This document shows, piece by piece, positions 40,234-48,970 of a stretch of DNA of 64,000 nt. Every line of letters begins with the position of its first letter. Position 1 is the first letter of the stretch. The position numbers and the translations under genes were made by a program. Under the pieces are notes generated by a model. It was not told the DNA's origin and did no database searches. It was given only the letters and a program-made list of their open reading frames with translations. Origin of the DNA: Saccharomyces uvarum (taxonomy: Eukaryota > Ascomycota > Saccharomycetes > Saccharomycetales > Saccharomycetaceae); the NCBI GenBank assembly GCA_947243795.1, contig OX365935.1, forward strand, positions 558,001-622,000, written 5' to 3'.

Positions 40234-40437
40234 AAAGAGCCATCATTCAATAAACTGATCTTCCGGATTACCATGCTTAAGACATTACGCCTCCATATGT
40301 CTATGTAAAGCGCAAATGGCTGGAAGTAGACCAATTTCTTTGTTCCTAGCTTTTCTTTAATGAAATCTAATCCAGTTTTAATCGCTTTTTCTTTATTGAG
40401 AAGCAAATTATCACTGGTTCGCTCTAGGTGTACATGT
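40234..40437 (+). ncRNA. SNR5: snR5, H/ACA box snoRNA
   Basis: snR5 guides pseudouridylation of 25S rRNA at U1004 and U1124. The H box is AGACCA (40328-40333) and the ACA box is 40432-40434. In the 5' pocket, TTACC (40268-40272) and AAATGGC (40314-40320) pair with the GGUAA and GCCAUUU flanking U1124. In the 3' pocket, TCTAAT (40366-40371) and TTCGCT (40418-40423) pair with the AUUAGA and AGCGAA flanking U1004. Each right-hand half starts exactly 14 nt before its H or ACA box, as the family rule requires. The 5' stem pairs CTTCC with GGAAG. The 5' end is estimated from the 204-nt S. cerevisiae RNA and is 70 bp below a TATA box. Confidence 0.9.
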
Positions 40438-40662
40438 CTCTTTTACTTTTTTTTCTCTCTTCTTGCCTCTTGCATATATAATATATACTTTTGTCATTCT
40501 TTGAGATATCGGAAATAGTCCTTCGGTATATCGTACCAAACTGTCTGAGGGATGAGTGGCACAATAACCGATTTGAGCATTTCTTGTATCTTCTAGTCAA
40601 GAAGTAAGTCTCGAAGTCACAAGGCAAGGGGCCCGCGAGAGGAGGAGACGCTGTCTGTAAGA

Positions 40663-41487
40663 ATGCCTAGCCACAAGCAAATCAGAGTGATACTACTAAA
40701 GAACAAAACCGTTCCCATTGACAAATACGAATCTGAGTGTAAGTGCAGGGCATTTGAGCCAGTATTCATACCACTAATTAAACATACCCATGTTACAGAA
40801 GATTTCAAAGGTGTTCTAGACAGCATTCCAAATTATTTAGAAACCATCAACTACATCATCATCACATCTCAAAGGACCGTAGAGTCTCTCAATGAATCGA
40901 TCATCCCTACTTTAACAAGCCAACAGAAATCGACTTTATTTAGTAAAACGGTTTATACTGTGGGCCCAGCTACTGCTGATTTCATTAAAAGATCAGGTTT
41001 CCTCGATATTAGAGGTGGCAGAGATGCTGGTAACGGTTCTGTTCTCGCAGATATGATCATAAATGACCTAACTTCAGATACCGTGACTCAACCACTTAAT
41101 GAACTATTATTTCTCGTGGGCGAAATTAGGAGAGATATCATCCCAAAGAAGCTTTTTGAAAAAGGTATAAAAGTAAGAGAAGTAGTTACTTACAAAACTG
41201 AAAATTTAGATGATAATTTCGTTAGGTTTAAAAACGTTGTAAAATCGCAGGATGAAGACGAGAGGTCTTTGAATTGGGTGGTAGTCTTCAGTCCTCAGGG
41301 CACTAAAGAAATAACTCAGTATTTAAGTGTTAAGGACCATTTATTAAATGCTAGAATACGAATTGCATCCATCGGACCCACTACTAAAAAATATTTGGAT
41401 GAAAACAATATAGCTTCCGATGTAGTTAGCCCAAAACCGGATTCTAAATCATTATTAGATGCCATAGAATCATACAAACGCCAATAA
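40663..41487 (+). CDS. HEM4: Hem4, uroporphyrinogen-III synthase
   Basis: Hem4 cyclises hydroxymethylbilane to uroporphyrinogen III, the fourth step in heme synthesis, in the cytosol. The 274-residue protein shows the two alternating domains of the HemD fold. Weakly conserved family segments include the YIIITSQRTVESL stretch, the YTVGPATADFIKRSG turn, and the C-terminal VVVFSPQGTKEITQYL and SIGPTTKKYLDENN segments. The family has few invariant catalytic residues, so recognition rests on the overall sequence and synteny. The length is within one residue of S. cerevisiae. Confidence 0.96.
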   Translation: MPSHKQIRVILLKNKTVPIDKYESECKCRAFEPVFIPLIKHTHVTEDFKGVLDSIPNYLETINYIIITSQRTVESLNESIIPTLTSQQKSTLFSKTVYTVGPATADFIKRSGFLDIRGGRDAGNGSVLADMIINDLTSDTVTQPLNELLFLVGEIRRDIIPKKLFEKGIKVREVVTYKTENLDDNFVRFKNVVKSQDEDERSLNWVVVFSPQGTKEITQYLSVKDHLLNARIRIASIGPTTKKYLDENNIASDVVSPKPDSKSLLDAIESYKRQ

Positions 41488-41540
41488 ATAATATCTGTGC
41501 CTTACTCCCTTGTTTATATACTTATTTAATTTTTTAGCAA

Positions 41541-42488
41541 TTACTGGGTTGAATCCCAATCTCTTTTCCGTATACCTGCGACGCCACCTTCAAACCTAGA
41601 TAATATACTTCGTATCCTTCTGTTTCCAACGAGTTCATTAATCTTTATACTCTTGAACGACGGCTTGGTCCTCATTTGCTTCTCAGGTGTATATCTTGCC
41701 CTGGGGGGCAGAATCCAATCTGATCTCCTATGTGGCTCCAGGATTTTAGGTACCAGACTTTCATAGAGGTCTTGGATTTTAGTCTCTCCTTCACCCGTGT
41801 CTCCCTCGTCGCCTTCTTCATCCGCATCTGAATCAGGCCTAGACTCAGAACGCCTTTTGTCCCTTTCTGATATCCTAGATGACCTTCTCCTAATGCTGTC
41901 TCTTTCAGTGATATCTGAACCAATATCGATGTTCTCAACTTCTGAAATTGGAACAGGAAATGGCAATTCGCTACTATGTATCGCTGAAATTTCCTCATCA
42001 TCATTATCTATCCTAGCCTCACGTATCGAGGGCAACGGTATGGATACACTGTTTTCCCTTTGTGTAGCTTGCGACCTGGTGCGTCTTCTTCTACCACTGG
42101 GATTATTATCAGCTGTAGCAGAAGTGTTTTCACCTGAATATTCTGTATCACTCATGTCAATTGAAGAGCTTGATCTGGTAGAAGAGGATGAAGAGGGAGG
42201 ATTGGAAGGATTGGATGGGATAGGCACACCAACATCTTGTGTAGAGCTTCTCTTAATCTTTTTATAATAAATTCCATATTCTTTGTTTCTCAAACTATCA
42301 ATATCCACATGTCCACTTGCAGAAATTCCTTTTTTAAACGTTTTAATAAGAAAATAATCCTGGTATGATTCAAACTCTAGAGGTTTGATAGATTTTTCGA
42401 ATTCTCTTATCTCATTAACCAATTTCCTCTTATCGTCAATCAAACCTCGCAAGTCATTATTTCTTATAATTTCTTTATTTGTACTCAT
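41541..42488 (-). CDS. RFM1: Rfm1, Sum1-Hst1 repressor complex subunit
   Basis: Rfm1 links the DNA-binding protein Sum1 to the deacetylase Hst1 to repress middle-sporulation genes in mitotic cells. The 315-residue protein (about 310 in S. cerevisiae) starts MSTNKEIIRNNDLRGLIDDK. It has no enzyme domain. The central part (about 85-225) is Ser-rich and basic with likely disorder. Conserved blocks sit at both ends, including the C-terminal EKQMRTKPSFKSIKINELVG region. The call is by sequence recall, length and position between HEM4 and FSH3. Confidence 0.92.
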   Translation of the reverse strand: MSTNKEIIRNNDLRGLIDDKRKLVNEIREFEKSIKPLEFESYQDYFLIKTFKKGISASGHVDIDSLRNKEYGIYYKKIKRSSTQDVGVPIPSNPSNPPSSSSSTRSSSSIDMSDTEYSGENTSATADNNPSGRRRRTRSQATQRENSVSIPLPSIREARIDNDDEEISAIHSSELPFPVPISEVENIDIGSDITERDSIRRRSSRISERDKRRSESRPDSDADEEGDEGDTGEGETKIQDLYESLVPKILEPHRRSDWILPPRARYTPEKQMRTKPSFKSIKINELVGNRRIRSILSRFEGGVAGIRKRDWDSTQ

Positions 42489-42864
42489 TTGAACTTTTAG
42501 ATATTTCTCTCTTAATACTGCAATAAAAATTCGATAGTGTTGCTTTTTTGTTAAAATTCTAAATTTTTATTTTTCTAATTATTTTCAATCAATATATACT
42601 GTCGATCCTTTCATTATACAGCTTAGTGTGTCTTCTGACGTGAACATCTCTATCTAATAAAAGAATCCTTATGTCAAATTCTTCGAGTGTCGCGAAAAAT
42701 TCTTTCTTTGGCAGGTGATAATAACCAGATGTGAAAAGCAGATATTCAATCAGCCCAACAAAAAAAAGGCTCAATATCCATGTGTTTTCATTGCAATGCT
42801 TGTTGCTTCCAAATATTCTGTTCGGCTTATGTATGTATATACATATATATATATATCTCTCTAT
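42489..42864. other. RFM1 upstream / FSH3 downstream interval
   Basis: The 376-bp stretch holds the RFM1 promoter and the FSH3 3' end, both on the minus strand. A TA repeat lies at about 42834-42860. No gene was recognised. Confidence 0.6.
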
Positions 42865-43665
42865 CTACAACTTACCTAAGGAATTGATCATATCCAGCAA
42901 ATCATCGTCCAACTGGGGTTTATCAAATTGTTTCTGTTCCGTTTCTGGTTGACCTTCTTGCTCTCGGTTTTCTTTGTCGACTGTTCCTTGAATCCAATTA
43001 CAGACTTGGGATACAAAAGGCTTTGAGTTTGGAACGAAATGGGCTCCAGGATGAATTAATAACGTTCTTTTATTTTTGGGCCATGCATCGTATAACGCCT
43101 GTACTCTAGATTCTGCAACTACTGCATCCAATTCCCCCCTTACATGTAAAGAGGAAGCTTGAATGGGCTTATCGTAACTTTCCTGGTATGTTTTATCTTC
43201 TAGCTTAAATCCACTAAAAGAGATAAAAAATTCTAAGGCAGGTTGCTGTTCTTCGGTAAGATTTAAAATTCTGTTAATATCAGTGGCTAGGTAACCACCA
43301 AGGCCAGCACCTTGACTGAACCCAATTATACCGTCGAATGGTCCATGTTCTAGCACGTAGTCATGCAAGTAACTAAATACCTTTTGATCGATTTCAAAAG
43401 AATTGAAAGAATCGGGTTTTCTAAAGAACCATCCATATACTTCATCACTGGTTGCTGACGTGCTGAACTCCTTGGCCGCATCTAAACCCTTTTCAGCCTC
43501 TGATTGAAAGAGTGCCTTTTTGTCAATTGAGTGTGGGGCACATGGATAGTACAAATCATAACCTAGTTTTTTCAAGTTTTTTCGTAATCCTCCTGTCTTA
43601 GCAGAAAATATCCTATCGGATTGAACAAACCCATGCAGCATTAAAACTCTTTTTCTATCACTCAT
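42865..43665 (-). CDS. FSH3: Fsh3, serine hydrolase
   Basis: Fsh3 is one of three yeast family-of-serine-hydrolases proteins (Fsh1-3), cytosolic alpha/beta hydrolases related to human OVCA2; the natural substrate is not established. The ATG at 43665 (MSDRKRVLMLHGFVQS) gives 266 residues, the S. cerevisiae length. The nucleophile elbow is GFSQG with Ser117. The oxyanion region follows beta-strand one at LHGFVQS. The catalytic His is in the HPGAHFVP segment near residue 220, and the acid is probably the Asp of RGELDAV. The frame is open upstream but without an ATG. Confidence 0.96.
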   Translation of the reverse strand: MSDRKRVLMLHGFVQSDRIFSAKTGGLRKNLKKLGYDLYYPCAPHSIDKKALFQSEAEKGLDAAKEFSTSATSDEVYGWFFRKPDSFNSFEIDQKVFSYLHDYVLEHGPFDGIIGFSQGAGLGGYLATDINRILNLTEEQQPALEFFISFSGFKLEDKTYQESYDKPIQASSLHVRGELDAVVAESRVQALYDAWPKNKRTLLIHPGAHFVPNSKPFVSQVCNWIQGTVDKENREQEGQPETEQKQFDKPQLDDDLLDMINSLGKL

Positions 43666-44148
43666 CTTGGTAATTTCGTTGACGTTTATGGTACCCTTTA
43701 ATTTTGATATGCAATAGCAAGATGAACTAATTTCTTGCACACAGGTGTCGTTTACATGCACAGCCTAAAAAAGTAAATTTCATATCCTTTCCTAACAAAG
43801 CGAAAAAGTACCAAAGCAAGAGATAGTCACTGCGTAGGTGACCACCGTGATGACCCAAAACAGGGGCTTCATTCGGATGACAATTAAATGTGATTGCAAT
43901 AAAATAGTGGTCGCAATTTGAGTGGCAGGCGCTCTTCATTATATTTCCAGATGAGCTTGTGCTGGTTACCATGACAACAAAGATTGCTTATTTTCTTGTA
44001 GCTGCGAGGATACTTGATAACCTTATGCTTTTTCTTCAACGTTTGAAAAGAATACGTTTATAAGATCTGTTGTTTATCTACTTATATATTTGATAATTAA
44101 TAAGAATAGTAACCCAATGAGGATGCAAATAAATAAGATACGCATAAT
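43666..44148. other. FSH3 upstream / PLP2 downstream interval
   Basis: The 483-bp stretch separates two minus-strand genes. It holds the FSH3 promoter and the PLP2 3' region. Several short open frames are present, none with recognisable similarity. Confidence 0.6.
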
Positions 44149-45006
44149 TTAATCAAAAAACGCATCATCATCATAGTTAATATTATCATCGTCATTACCT
44201 ATGCCGACATCAAATTTCCCTCTTATACCTGATCTGATCGATTTCTTGTTAGCGAAATGCAATTGTCTTTCTTCTCTTGATTCTTCATCATCTTGATTCA
44301 TAATTAGTCTGTTGTCCCTCTCCGCTACGGCGCCGACCTTTACCATAAAATCTTCAAAATCCTTCATTTTGGAATTATTACCCCCCAACTCTAATAAAGT
44401 TATCATGTTTTTGATAACTTCACCTCGGTAATACACGATCAAAGTCGGACAATTGGAATCTGGGTAGTTTTCGATTGCTCTGTTGGCAGGTATTTCTACA
44501 AACTTTATGTCTTTGAATTTAGATGCTGCTGATTGGAAAAGGTGGGAAAGGATTCTACTCTGTAGCTGACTTTGTAACGATAGATGAACGAACACGTAGA
44601 CACCGTTATTATTCTCTTCGCCATTATCGTCGGTTTTTGAGCCTTCGTGAGTCTTTTCCTGACTGGCCACGGTAACCTCTTTGTTGTATTCAGGCTTATT
44701 GATGTGGAAAACTTCGCCAAATTTGCAACGTTCTTGTAATTTACGAATCTCATTTAATCTTTTCATCTTATATGCTTCTAAAAAATCCTCATCTTCATCA
44801 TCTTCTAGTTCTTCCAAGTCAGATAAGTCTTTGTCCTCCAATCTGTTTTCATGTTGTTTGGCAAGTGCCTCTTCTAGTGCTTCTTCGAGTTCTGCGGTGG
44901 GTGAAGGTGCACGCTCAGGTATTACACCTTTCGCTCTTAAGATATCATTCCATTCGCTATCTTCAGATTCGTCCACCTGGACCTGAAACATTGGCTCGTT
45001 TTGCAT
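44149..45006 (-). CDS. PLP2: Plp2, phosducin-like CCT cofactor
   Basis: Plp2 is an essential phosducin-like protein that binds the CCT chaperonin and helps fold actin and tubulin. The 285-residue protein starts [20 protein letters not shown]. It has an acidic N-terminal helical region (about 40-85, with a Glu/Asp run), a thioredoxin-like domain (about 110-235) without a CxxC active site, and an acidic, Asn/Asp-rich C-terminus. Length and sequence match the S. cerevisiae protein closely. It is divergent from the YOR283W homolog. Confidence 0.96.
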   Translation of the reverse strand: MQNEPMFQVQVDESEDSEWNDILRAKGVIPERAPSPTAELEEALEEALAKQHENRLEDKDLSDLEELEDDEDEDFLEAYKMKRLNEIRKLQERCKFGEVFHINKPEYNKEVTVASQEKTHEGSKTDDNGEENNNGVYVFVHLSLQSQLQSRILSHLFQSAASKFKDIKFVEIPANRAIENYPDSNCPTLIVYYRGEVIKNMITLLELGGNNSKMKDFEDFMVKVGAVAERDNRLIMNQDDEESREERQLHFANKKSIRSGIRGKFDVGIGNDDDNINYDDDAFFD

Positions 45007-45330
45007 TGCGGTGCCTGGATATGCTTTGTTGATTATTTGGTGGCGTTGCCTCTAGCTTTGCGATTTGTGCTTCACTGATCACGTTCTGCACGTTATATAA
45101 CCATTTCTTTTTCATAGCGGATTTTGCTTTACTTTTTTCACATTTTTTTTTCAGCGATAATAATACAATGGAAAAGTCAAGTTTATCAGTATAATATTCA
45201 TTCCTTTTAAGACGGCAGGATGTGGAGATATAAAGTACTGCATTTGTTTGAACTAGGATTTCATAGCAAACCAGAGCGGCAGCAAGATTTGAGGCTACAT
45301 AAGTATTTACGAACACATCAATAGACGGAA
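45007..45330. other. PLP2-YOR283W divergent promoter interval
   Basis: This 324-bp stretch lies between two divergent start codons. A minus-strand open frame reaching into it has no recognisable similarity, and a dubious ORF (YOR282W) is annotated over the PLP2 start in S. cerevisiae. I see promoter sequence only. Confidence 0.6.
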
Positions 45331-46023
45331 ATGACTAAGGAAATACCATACTATTCCGATAACGACGATAATAATATCATTAGACTATTCATCATTAGAC
45401 ATGGACAAACAGAACACAACGTGAAAAAAATACTACAAGGTCACAAAGATACTTCAATCAATCCTACTGGGGAAGAACAAGCCACTAAATTGGGACATTA
45501 TTTACATTCAAGAGGTATTCACTTTGATAAGGTTGTGAGTAGTGATTTAAAAAGATGTAAGCAAACGACATCTTTAGTTTTGAAACACTCCAAACAAGAA
45601 GACCTGCCTACATCCTACACTTCAGGTTTAAGAGAGCGTTATATGGGTGTTATCGAAGGTATGCAGATCACTGAGGCCGAAAAGTATGCTGATAAGCATG
45701 GTGAGGGATCCTTTAGAAATTTCGGTGAAAAAACTGACGATTTTGTTGCCAGGTTAACTGGGTGTGTTGAGGAGCAGGTTGCTAAAGCGTCGGATGAAGG
45801 TGCAAAGAACCTAGCGCTAGTAAGTCATGGTGGTGCTATTAGGATGATATTGCAATGGTTAAAATATGAAAACAAACATGCCCATAAAATTATTGTTTTC
45901 AACACCTCTGTCACTATAGTTGACTATGTTAAAGATTCTAAACAGTTCATCATCAGACGTGTTGGTAATACCCAACATCTTGGTGATGGCGAATTTGTCG
46001 TTAGCGATTTGAGATTACGTTAA
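45331..46023 (+). CDS. Histidine phosphatase superfamily protein (YOR283W homolog)
   Basis: This is a phosphoglycerate-mutase-like phosphatase of broad substrate range, not a glycolytic mutase. The 230-residue protein carries the RHG motif at 23-25 (RHGQTEHN), with His24 the phosphorylated histidine, and a second catalytic histidine in LVSHGGA near residue 170. The glutamate expected in the active site is in RYMGVIEG. The length equals S. cerevisiae YOR283W. The protein is cytosolic, with no targeting signal seen. The physiological substrate is uncertain. Confidence 0.94.
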   Translation: MTKEIPYYSDNDDNNIIRLFIIRHGQTEHNVKKILQGHKDTSINPTGEEQATKLGHYLHSRGIHFDKVVSSDLKRCKQTTSLVLKHSKQEDLPTSYTSGLRERYMGVIEGMQITEAEKYADKHGEGSFRNFGEKTDDFVARLTGCVEEQVAKASDEGAKNLALVSHGGAIRMILQWLKYENKHAHKIIVFNTSVTIVDYVKDSKQFIIRRVGNTQHLGDGEFVVSDLRLR

Positions 46024-46368
46024 GCACCACGTTTATTTACTGTTTGAAATTTATGTCGTTATTTTATCTGGCTTTTAGTTCAGGTAATGATAGAAATTTC
46101 GCATACGTGTCTTCTGTTCTAAAACATATAGTTCGTAGGAGTTTATCTGAATGTAGATGTTTATAAATTGTAAGGGATTTTATTTTTATTCATTTTTTTG
46201 ATATACTTTTTCACACGAGGTGAAAATGACGCGTTAGGTAATTAAGAGAAAATTGGCGTGTTAATGAGTAGTAAGATGTCCTTAGTGCTTGTTGTAGAGC
46301 AAGAGCCTGAGTCAAGCACCGGTAAATGCAAGGAAATAAAGCTTATCGAAATTGAAAGTAGCGGGACT
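46024..46368. other. YOR283W-HUA2 interval
   Basis: The 345-bp stretch holds the 3' end of the upstream gene and the HUA2 promoter. In its last 105 bp the HUA2 frame is already open with ATGs at 46264 and 46276, so part of it may be coding. Confidence 0.55.
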
Positions 46369-47100
46369 ATGCAATATCCAAAATATGAGGCCGTGTACGA
46401 TGGCAATGATACATTAGTCAATTGCTCAGAAGATGAAACTCTCGAAAATGATAAAATCATACTAGGTTATAAAAAGAGATTGGTGATAATTGAGGCCCAG
46501 ATGCAACACCTTTTAGATGATTTGAATTTGAATCTATATCAGATTGAACCAAGTCTCATTGCCCTGCAGAAACATTATGACACATTTCAACAACTTATAC
46601 AAAAAAGGAAAAATACAATGCTAGGGCAAAACTATGCGCATGAGCCCAGACGAGAAAGTATCGATAACCAAGGACCAGCAGGGGTAAGGATGAATCTAGG
46701 CGACAAATTCATGAGATTTCAACAAAGCAATGGGCAATTCTTTGATGAAGAGCATATTTTAAGGATCCTGCAAAAAAATACAGACTTCAAATGTTATTTT
46801 CAAATCGATAAAAACATTGAGCAAAAGGTGCTGCTGCTCGCAATGTACCAATGTCTCAACGGGCCAACACGCCTACACAAGGTATTGAATATAGATGGAA
46901 TCATACATAATAGCAGCGTTAGAACCATATTGGGAAAACAGGTGTCTAGTTCCAAATGGACTGTGTTTCTGTATGACGTAAAACTAGCGCTGCTGGCACA
47001 CAAGCGGGATGTGCCGAACTTTGAAACCAGTAAAATGGTCGTTAGATATGGTGATTTATTTCCTTGTGCCTCGTACTTCAAAGATCATCCAGCATACTGA
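46369..47100 (+). CDS. HUA2: Hua2, cytoplasmic protein of unknown molecular function
   Basis: Hua2 is poorly characterised; in S. cerevisiae it is linked to actin patch components by interaction data. From the ATG at 46369 (MQYPKYEAVYDG) the protein has 243 residues, the length I recall for S. cerevisiae. I recognise no domain, signal or membrane segment. A helical coiled-coil-like region lies at about 35-85. The rest is globular, with a basic YFQIDKNIEQKVLL segment (about residues 144-157). The reading frame continues upstream with ATGs at 46276 and 46264, which would add 31 or 35 residues, so the start is uncertain. Confidence 0.85.
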   Translation: MQYPKYEAVYDGNDTLVNCSEDETLENDKIILGYKKRLVIIEAQMQHLLDDLNLNLYQIEPSLIALQKHYDTFQQLIQKRKNTMLGQNYAHEPRRESIDNQGPAGVRMNLGDKFMRFQQSNGQFFDEEHILRILQKNTDFKCYFQIDKNIEQKVLLLAMYQCLNGPTRLHKVLNIDGIIHNSSVRTILGKQVSSSKWTVFLYDVKLALLAHKRDVPNFETSKMVVRYGDLFPCASYFKDHPAY

Positions 47101-47618
47101 ACACCACCTGGCGATTCTTCGCATGGCATAACACAACCCCCCCCCTGCTTAAACGCATGTAGCATAGTTTAGAGTATAAGATTCACGGTGTATATATTTT
47201 GTAAAAAAAAATGCATTTGTATTTTTACGTGGCATACAACAACAAATGCTGTCCTAAGGAATGTAGGTTAAACCCTAGCGATGATGACTAAGTGGAAGGA
47301 AATGTGTCTGAAAACAGCCTTCCCGGCTTCTTGAGTTTCACAAAAGTTAATGAAGAACTGCGCCGTAGTATATTCCTATTTTAGAATTCTCTCCGGAACA
47401 CATAGCTTTCCATTGGAGTCTTATAAGTCATGTCGGAGCCACTCTTCATCAATCTTTTTTTGTAGGAGAATTACCATTCGCGGAAGAGGAAAGTAAGGGG
47501 AGTGAGGCTCTGGAAGTATATAAAAGAGAGTAAACGTTTGTGTGTTGTAACCAAGACGTCTTTTGCCCGGCAAATTTTGATATTTCCGGTACGTAACAAT
47601 CTAGAAGGCTATATAAAA
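47101..47618. other. HUA2-RDL1 intergenic region
   Basis: The 518-bp stretch includes a run of nine C residues (47137-47145) followed by T, which contains a CCCCT stress-element core, and a strong TATATAAAAG box at about 47517-47526, roughly 95 bp before the RDL1 ATG. The RDL1 frame is open through part of it but lacks an upstream ATG. No other gene was seen. Confidence 0.65.
47517..47526 (+). promoter_or_regulatory. TATA box of RDL1
   Basis: TATATAAAAG lies about 95 bp upstream of the RDL1 ATG at 47619. Its place argues that transcription begins downstream of it, so open codons further upstream are not translated. Confidence 0.7.
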
Positions 47619-48038
47619 ATGTGGAAGACTGTTTTGAATGCTTGGAACGGAACCGATAATCAGAGTGATGCCGCCTCAGGCATTACCTCTTATAAATTTG
47701 AAGACATGAAAAGAATTGTGGAAAGACATGACCCCAATGTGGTGTTGGTAGACGTTAGAGAGCCATCTGAGTACTCTGTGGTTCGTATCCCTGGCTCTAT
47801 CAACGTGCCATATATATCGCACCCTGATGCGTTTGCCTTGGACCCGCTCGAATTCAAGAAACAAATCAGCATTACAAAACCTGATACTTCGAAAGAACTG
47901 ATCTTCTATTGTGCCTCCGGTAAACGTGGAGGTGAAGCCCAAAAAGTTGCCCAAACCTCTGGTTATTCGAACACTTCACTTTACCCTGGCTCAATGAACG
48001 ATTGGGTCGCTCATGGAGGTGACAAACTTAATATTTAG
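47619..48038 (+). CDS. RDL1: Rdl1, single-domain rhodanese
   Basis: Rdl1 is a thiosulfate sulfurtransferase that handles persulfide sulfur; the S. cerevisiae protein is found at mitochondria. The ATG at 47619 (MWKTVLNAWNGTDNQ) gives 139 residues, the S. cerevisiae length. It is one rhodanese domain with the nucleophile Cys98 in YCASGKRGG, a loop typical of active single-domain sulfurtransferases, and the N-terminal VDVREPSEY motif. RDL2 follows 251 bp downstream on the same strand with the same fold, so the pair looks like an old tandem duplication. Confidence 0.96.
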   Translation: MWKTVLNAWNGTDNQSDAASGITSYKFEDMKRIVERHDPNVVLVDVREPSEYSVVRIPGSINVPYISHPDAFALDPLEFKKQISITKPDTSKELIFYCASGKRGGEAQKVAQTSGYSNTSLYPGSMNDWVAHGGDKLNI

Positions 48039-48289
48039 CTATATACACTCTAAACTGTGACTTCAAGAACAAGGGCCCTTATACGCTGTGTGTATTTTTA
48101 TAAGCAAACAAAGTTAAATATATATTTTCTATCATTTGTTATCTGATTATTGCCTTGAGCCTAACGGTTGAGTTGGCGGCGCAAAGAAATCAAAAGTATA
48201 AAAAAAACTTCCAAAACTTAGTTTTGAATGAATAAGATAGCGATAGCGCCAAACAACCAAGAACAAGCCAGAAGAAAAAAGGATCAGTG

Positions 48290-48739
48290 ATGTTTAGACA
48301 CAGTACAAGTATACTCTCGAGAACAATCTCAGCAAACTCACCTTCAGTAATCTTGAGGACATTCACAACAAAGGGCCCAAAAATTTATAGTTTTGAACAG
48401 GTTAAGAATCTGGTGGAACATCCCAATGATACAAAACTACTCGTCGACGTGAGGGAACCCAAAGAAGTGGAAGATTATAAGATGCCAACAACGATAAACA
48501 TTCCAGTAAACAGTGCCCCCGGTGCTCTTGGATTGCCCGAAAGGGACTTTCACAAGATCTTTCAATTTGATAAACCTCCTCAAAACAAGGAATTGATTTT
48601 TCTTTGTGCAAAGGGTGTAAGAGCAAAGACTGCAGAAGAATTGGCTAGGTCTTATGGGTACGAAAACACCGGTATTTATCCTGGTTCCATCACTGACTGG
48701 TTAGCTAAGGGTGGTGCCGACGTCAAACCCAACAAATAA
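48290..48739 (+). CDS. RDL2: Rdl2 (Aim42), mitochondrial single-domain rhodanese
   Basis: Rdl2 is a mitochondrial thiosulfate sulfurtransferase. The ATG at 48290 gives 149 residues, the S. cerevisiae length; the codon before is a GTG in a continuing frame and not a likely start. The first 28 residues (MFRHSTSILSRTISANSPSV and on) are rich in Arg, Ser and Thr with no acidic residue, a good matrix presequence. The rhodanese domain follows, with VDVREPKEV and the active-site loop LCAKGVRAK, nucleophile Cys106. It is the tandem partner of RDL1. Confidence 0.96.
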   Translation: MFRHSTSILSRTISANSPSVILRTFTTKGPKIYSFEQVKNLVEHPNDTKLLVDVREPKEVEDYKMPTTINIPVNSAPGALGLPERDFHKIFQFDKPPQNKELIFLCAKGVRAKTAEELARSYGYENTGIYPGSITDWLAKGGADVKPNK

Positions 48740-48970
48740 GAGAAAAATGGAAGGAGGTTTACAAAGCGTATGATCGAATATATCCTGTATATAGACAATT
48801 TCCTTATCTCAACTTTTCTTTTTATCTTTTTCTTCGTTCGATTTCTTTCTTATTCTTCCTCTTTCTCAGGCGCAAGGCTTCTGTGTACATAAAAAAATCT
48901 AGATGAGTGTGTTTTCTTTGTTTCTCTTAAATATTATTTAGATGTGCATTTTTTTCATCATTTAATTAAT

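Larger units (their letters stand above)
39602..40662. other. CAF20-HEM4 intergenic region with two divergent snoRNA genes
   Basis: The 1061-bp stretch holds snR31 on the minus strand (about 39777-40001) and snR5 on the plus strand (about 40234-40437). Between them is a shared promoter containing two TATA boxes, a Tbf1 site, RRPE and PAC. The last 225 bp are the HEM4 promoter. Confidence 0.75.

Noticed and set aside
42865-43761. Longer FSH3 frame extending 32 codons upstream of 43665
   Set aside because: The extension contains no ATG, and the protein from 43665 has exactly the length known for Fsh3.
45007-45316. Open frame reaching into the PLP2-YOR283W promoter and the dubious ORF YOR282W region
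   Set aside because: It overlaps the PLP2 coding start, has no recognised domain, and corresponds to an ORF regarded as dubious in S. cerevisiae.
40177-47392. 16-bp match TATTTTAGAATTCTCT near 40177 and 47377
   Set aside because: The two copies are in different promoters with unlike flanks. A 16-mer match in an AT-rich 64-kb window is not far from chance expectation.
47502-47618. In-frame N-terminal extension of RDL1 that looks like a mitochondrial presequence
   Set aside because: The extension has no ATG, only a GTG, and the RDL1 TATA box lies inside it, so the mRNA almost certainly starts downstream.
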